Positions 63,965-64,000 of a stretch of 64,000 nt of DNA are shown here, in pieces. The position numbers and the translations under genes were made by a program. Source of the DNA: Streptomyces sp. Tue6028 (GTDB taxonomy: Bacteria; Actinomycetota; Actinomycetes; Streptomycetales; Streptomycetaceae); the NCBI RefSeq assembly GCF_002300165.1, contig NZ_MLCE01000019.1:124001-188000 (forward strand), read 5' to 3'. Positions within the stretch are counted from its first letter, which is position 1; every line of letters starts with the position of its first letter. Below the pieces are notes generated by a model. The model was given only the letters and a program-made list of their open reading frames with translations. It made no database searches and was not told the origin of the DNA.

Positions 63965-64000
63965 GCGGGAGAGGCACCGCCCGCCCCCGCCGCCCTCGCG
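63950..64000 (+). CDS. Tentative start of a gene running off the right edge
   Basis: From GTG 63950 the frame reads MKEIFAGEAPPAPAALA and stays open to the edge (17 codons). It begins about 20 nt after the outward -10. The ribosome site is weak, and the start lies within the right arm of the dyad. Too short to assign a function. Confidence 0.35.
   Translation, partial: MKEIFAGEAPPAPAALA

Overview
The window is high-GC actinobacterial DNA, almost certainly a Streptomyces chromosome. The evidence is the strong third-codon GC bias, frequent GTG/TTG starts, many ATGA/GTGA stop-start overlaps, a cvn 'conservon' with two P450s, the futalosine menaquinone genes mqnB and mqnD, a CebR-type operator on a secreted cellulase, and Streptomyces-type intergenic repeats. 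Gene content and order look like core chromosome: serC, mqnB-mqnD-cold shock and helD occur as in the S. coelicolor arm I remember around SCO43xx (from memory, not checked). I see no prophage, insertion sequence, CRISPR array, rRNA or convincing tRNA. Both ends cut a gene: an acyl-CoA ligase at the left and a tentative CDS at the right.

Layout. 1-7.6 kb (minus): a catabolic operon with CoA ligase, acyl-CoA dehydrogenase, a two-subunit biotin-dependent acyl-CoA carboxylase, an AtuA-family protein and a TIGR03084 DinB-like protein; a 14-bp palindrome lies upstream of the operon. 7.7-13 kb: a membrane protein, an EamA exporter and a large FAD/Fe-S oxidoreductase with an unusual low-complexity insert. 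13.1-18.8 kb (plus): conservon cvnABCD, translationally coupled throughout, then an EXXR-less CYP157-like P450 and a CYP154C-like P450. 18.9-20 kb: serC with a strong terminator. 20.2-25.4 kb: a GH5-CBM2 cellulase under a perfect CebR box, a secreted propeller protein, an SGNH hydrolase, a Uma2-fold protein and an aldo/keto reductase.

25.4-30.6 kb: thpR, a MarR-regulated MFS exporter, a small ribbon-helix-helix protein downstream of a perfect 16-bp palindrome, an AzgA-type purine permease with a long leader, and DUF2530. 30.7-35 kb: a CtpE-like P-type ATPase and two tandem paralogous secreted proteins sharing a C-terminal domain. 35.2-42.5 kb: a 1052-residue sacsin/Hsp90-like ATPase, a 450-bp block of tandem and inverted repeats, DUF3027, an MFS protein and a DUF2771 lipoprotein.

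42.5-44.5 kb: mqnB (apparently with a CTG start) and mqnD, followed by a convergent cold-shock protein. 44.7-52.6 kb: small membrane and HAD proteins, a HAAS-domain membrane protein, a helicase-associated protein paired with XPB, and a GT87 mannosyltransferase-like protein. 52.6-58.9 kb: a low-complexity gap, helD with a 21-bp perfect terminator stem, a lipoprotein trypsin-like protease, cutC and a maleylpyruvate-isomerase-like protein. 59-64 kb: an HD hydrolase, an MFS drug exporter, an MDMPI-GNAT fusion, a membrane-anchored secreted protein, DUF4031 coupled to a zinc-ribbon protein, and an AT-rich outward promoter at the right edge.

All protein calls are by eye from translated sequence. No database or structure search was run.
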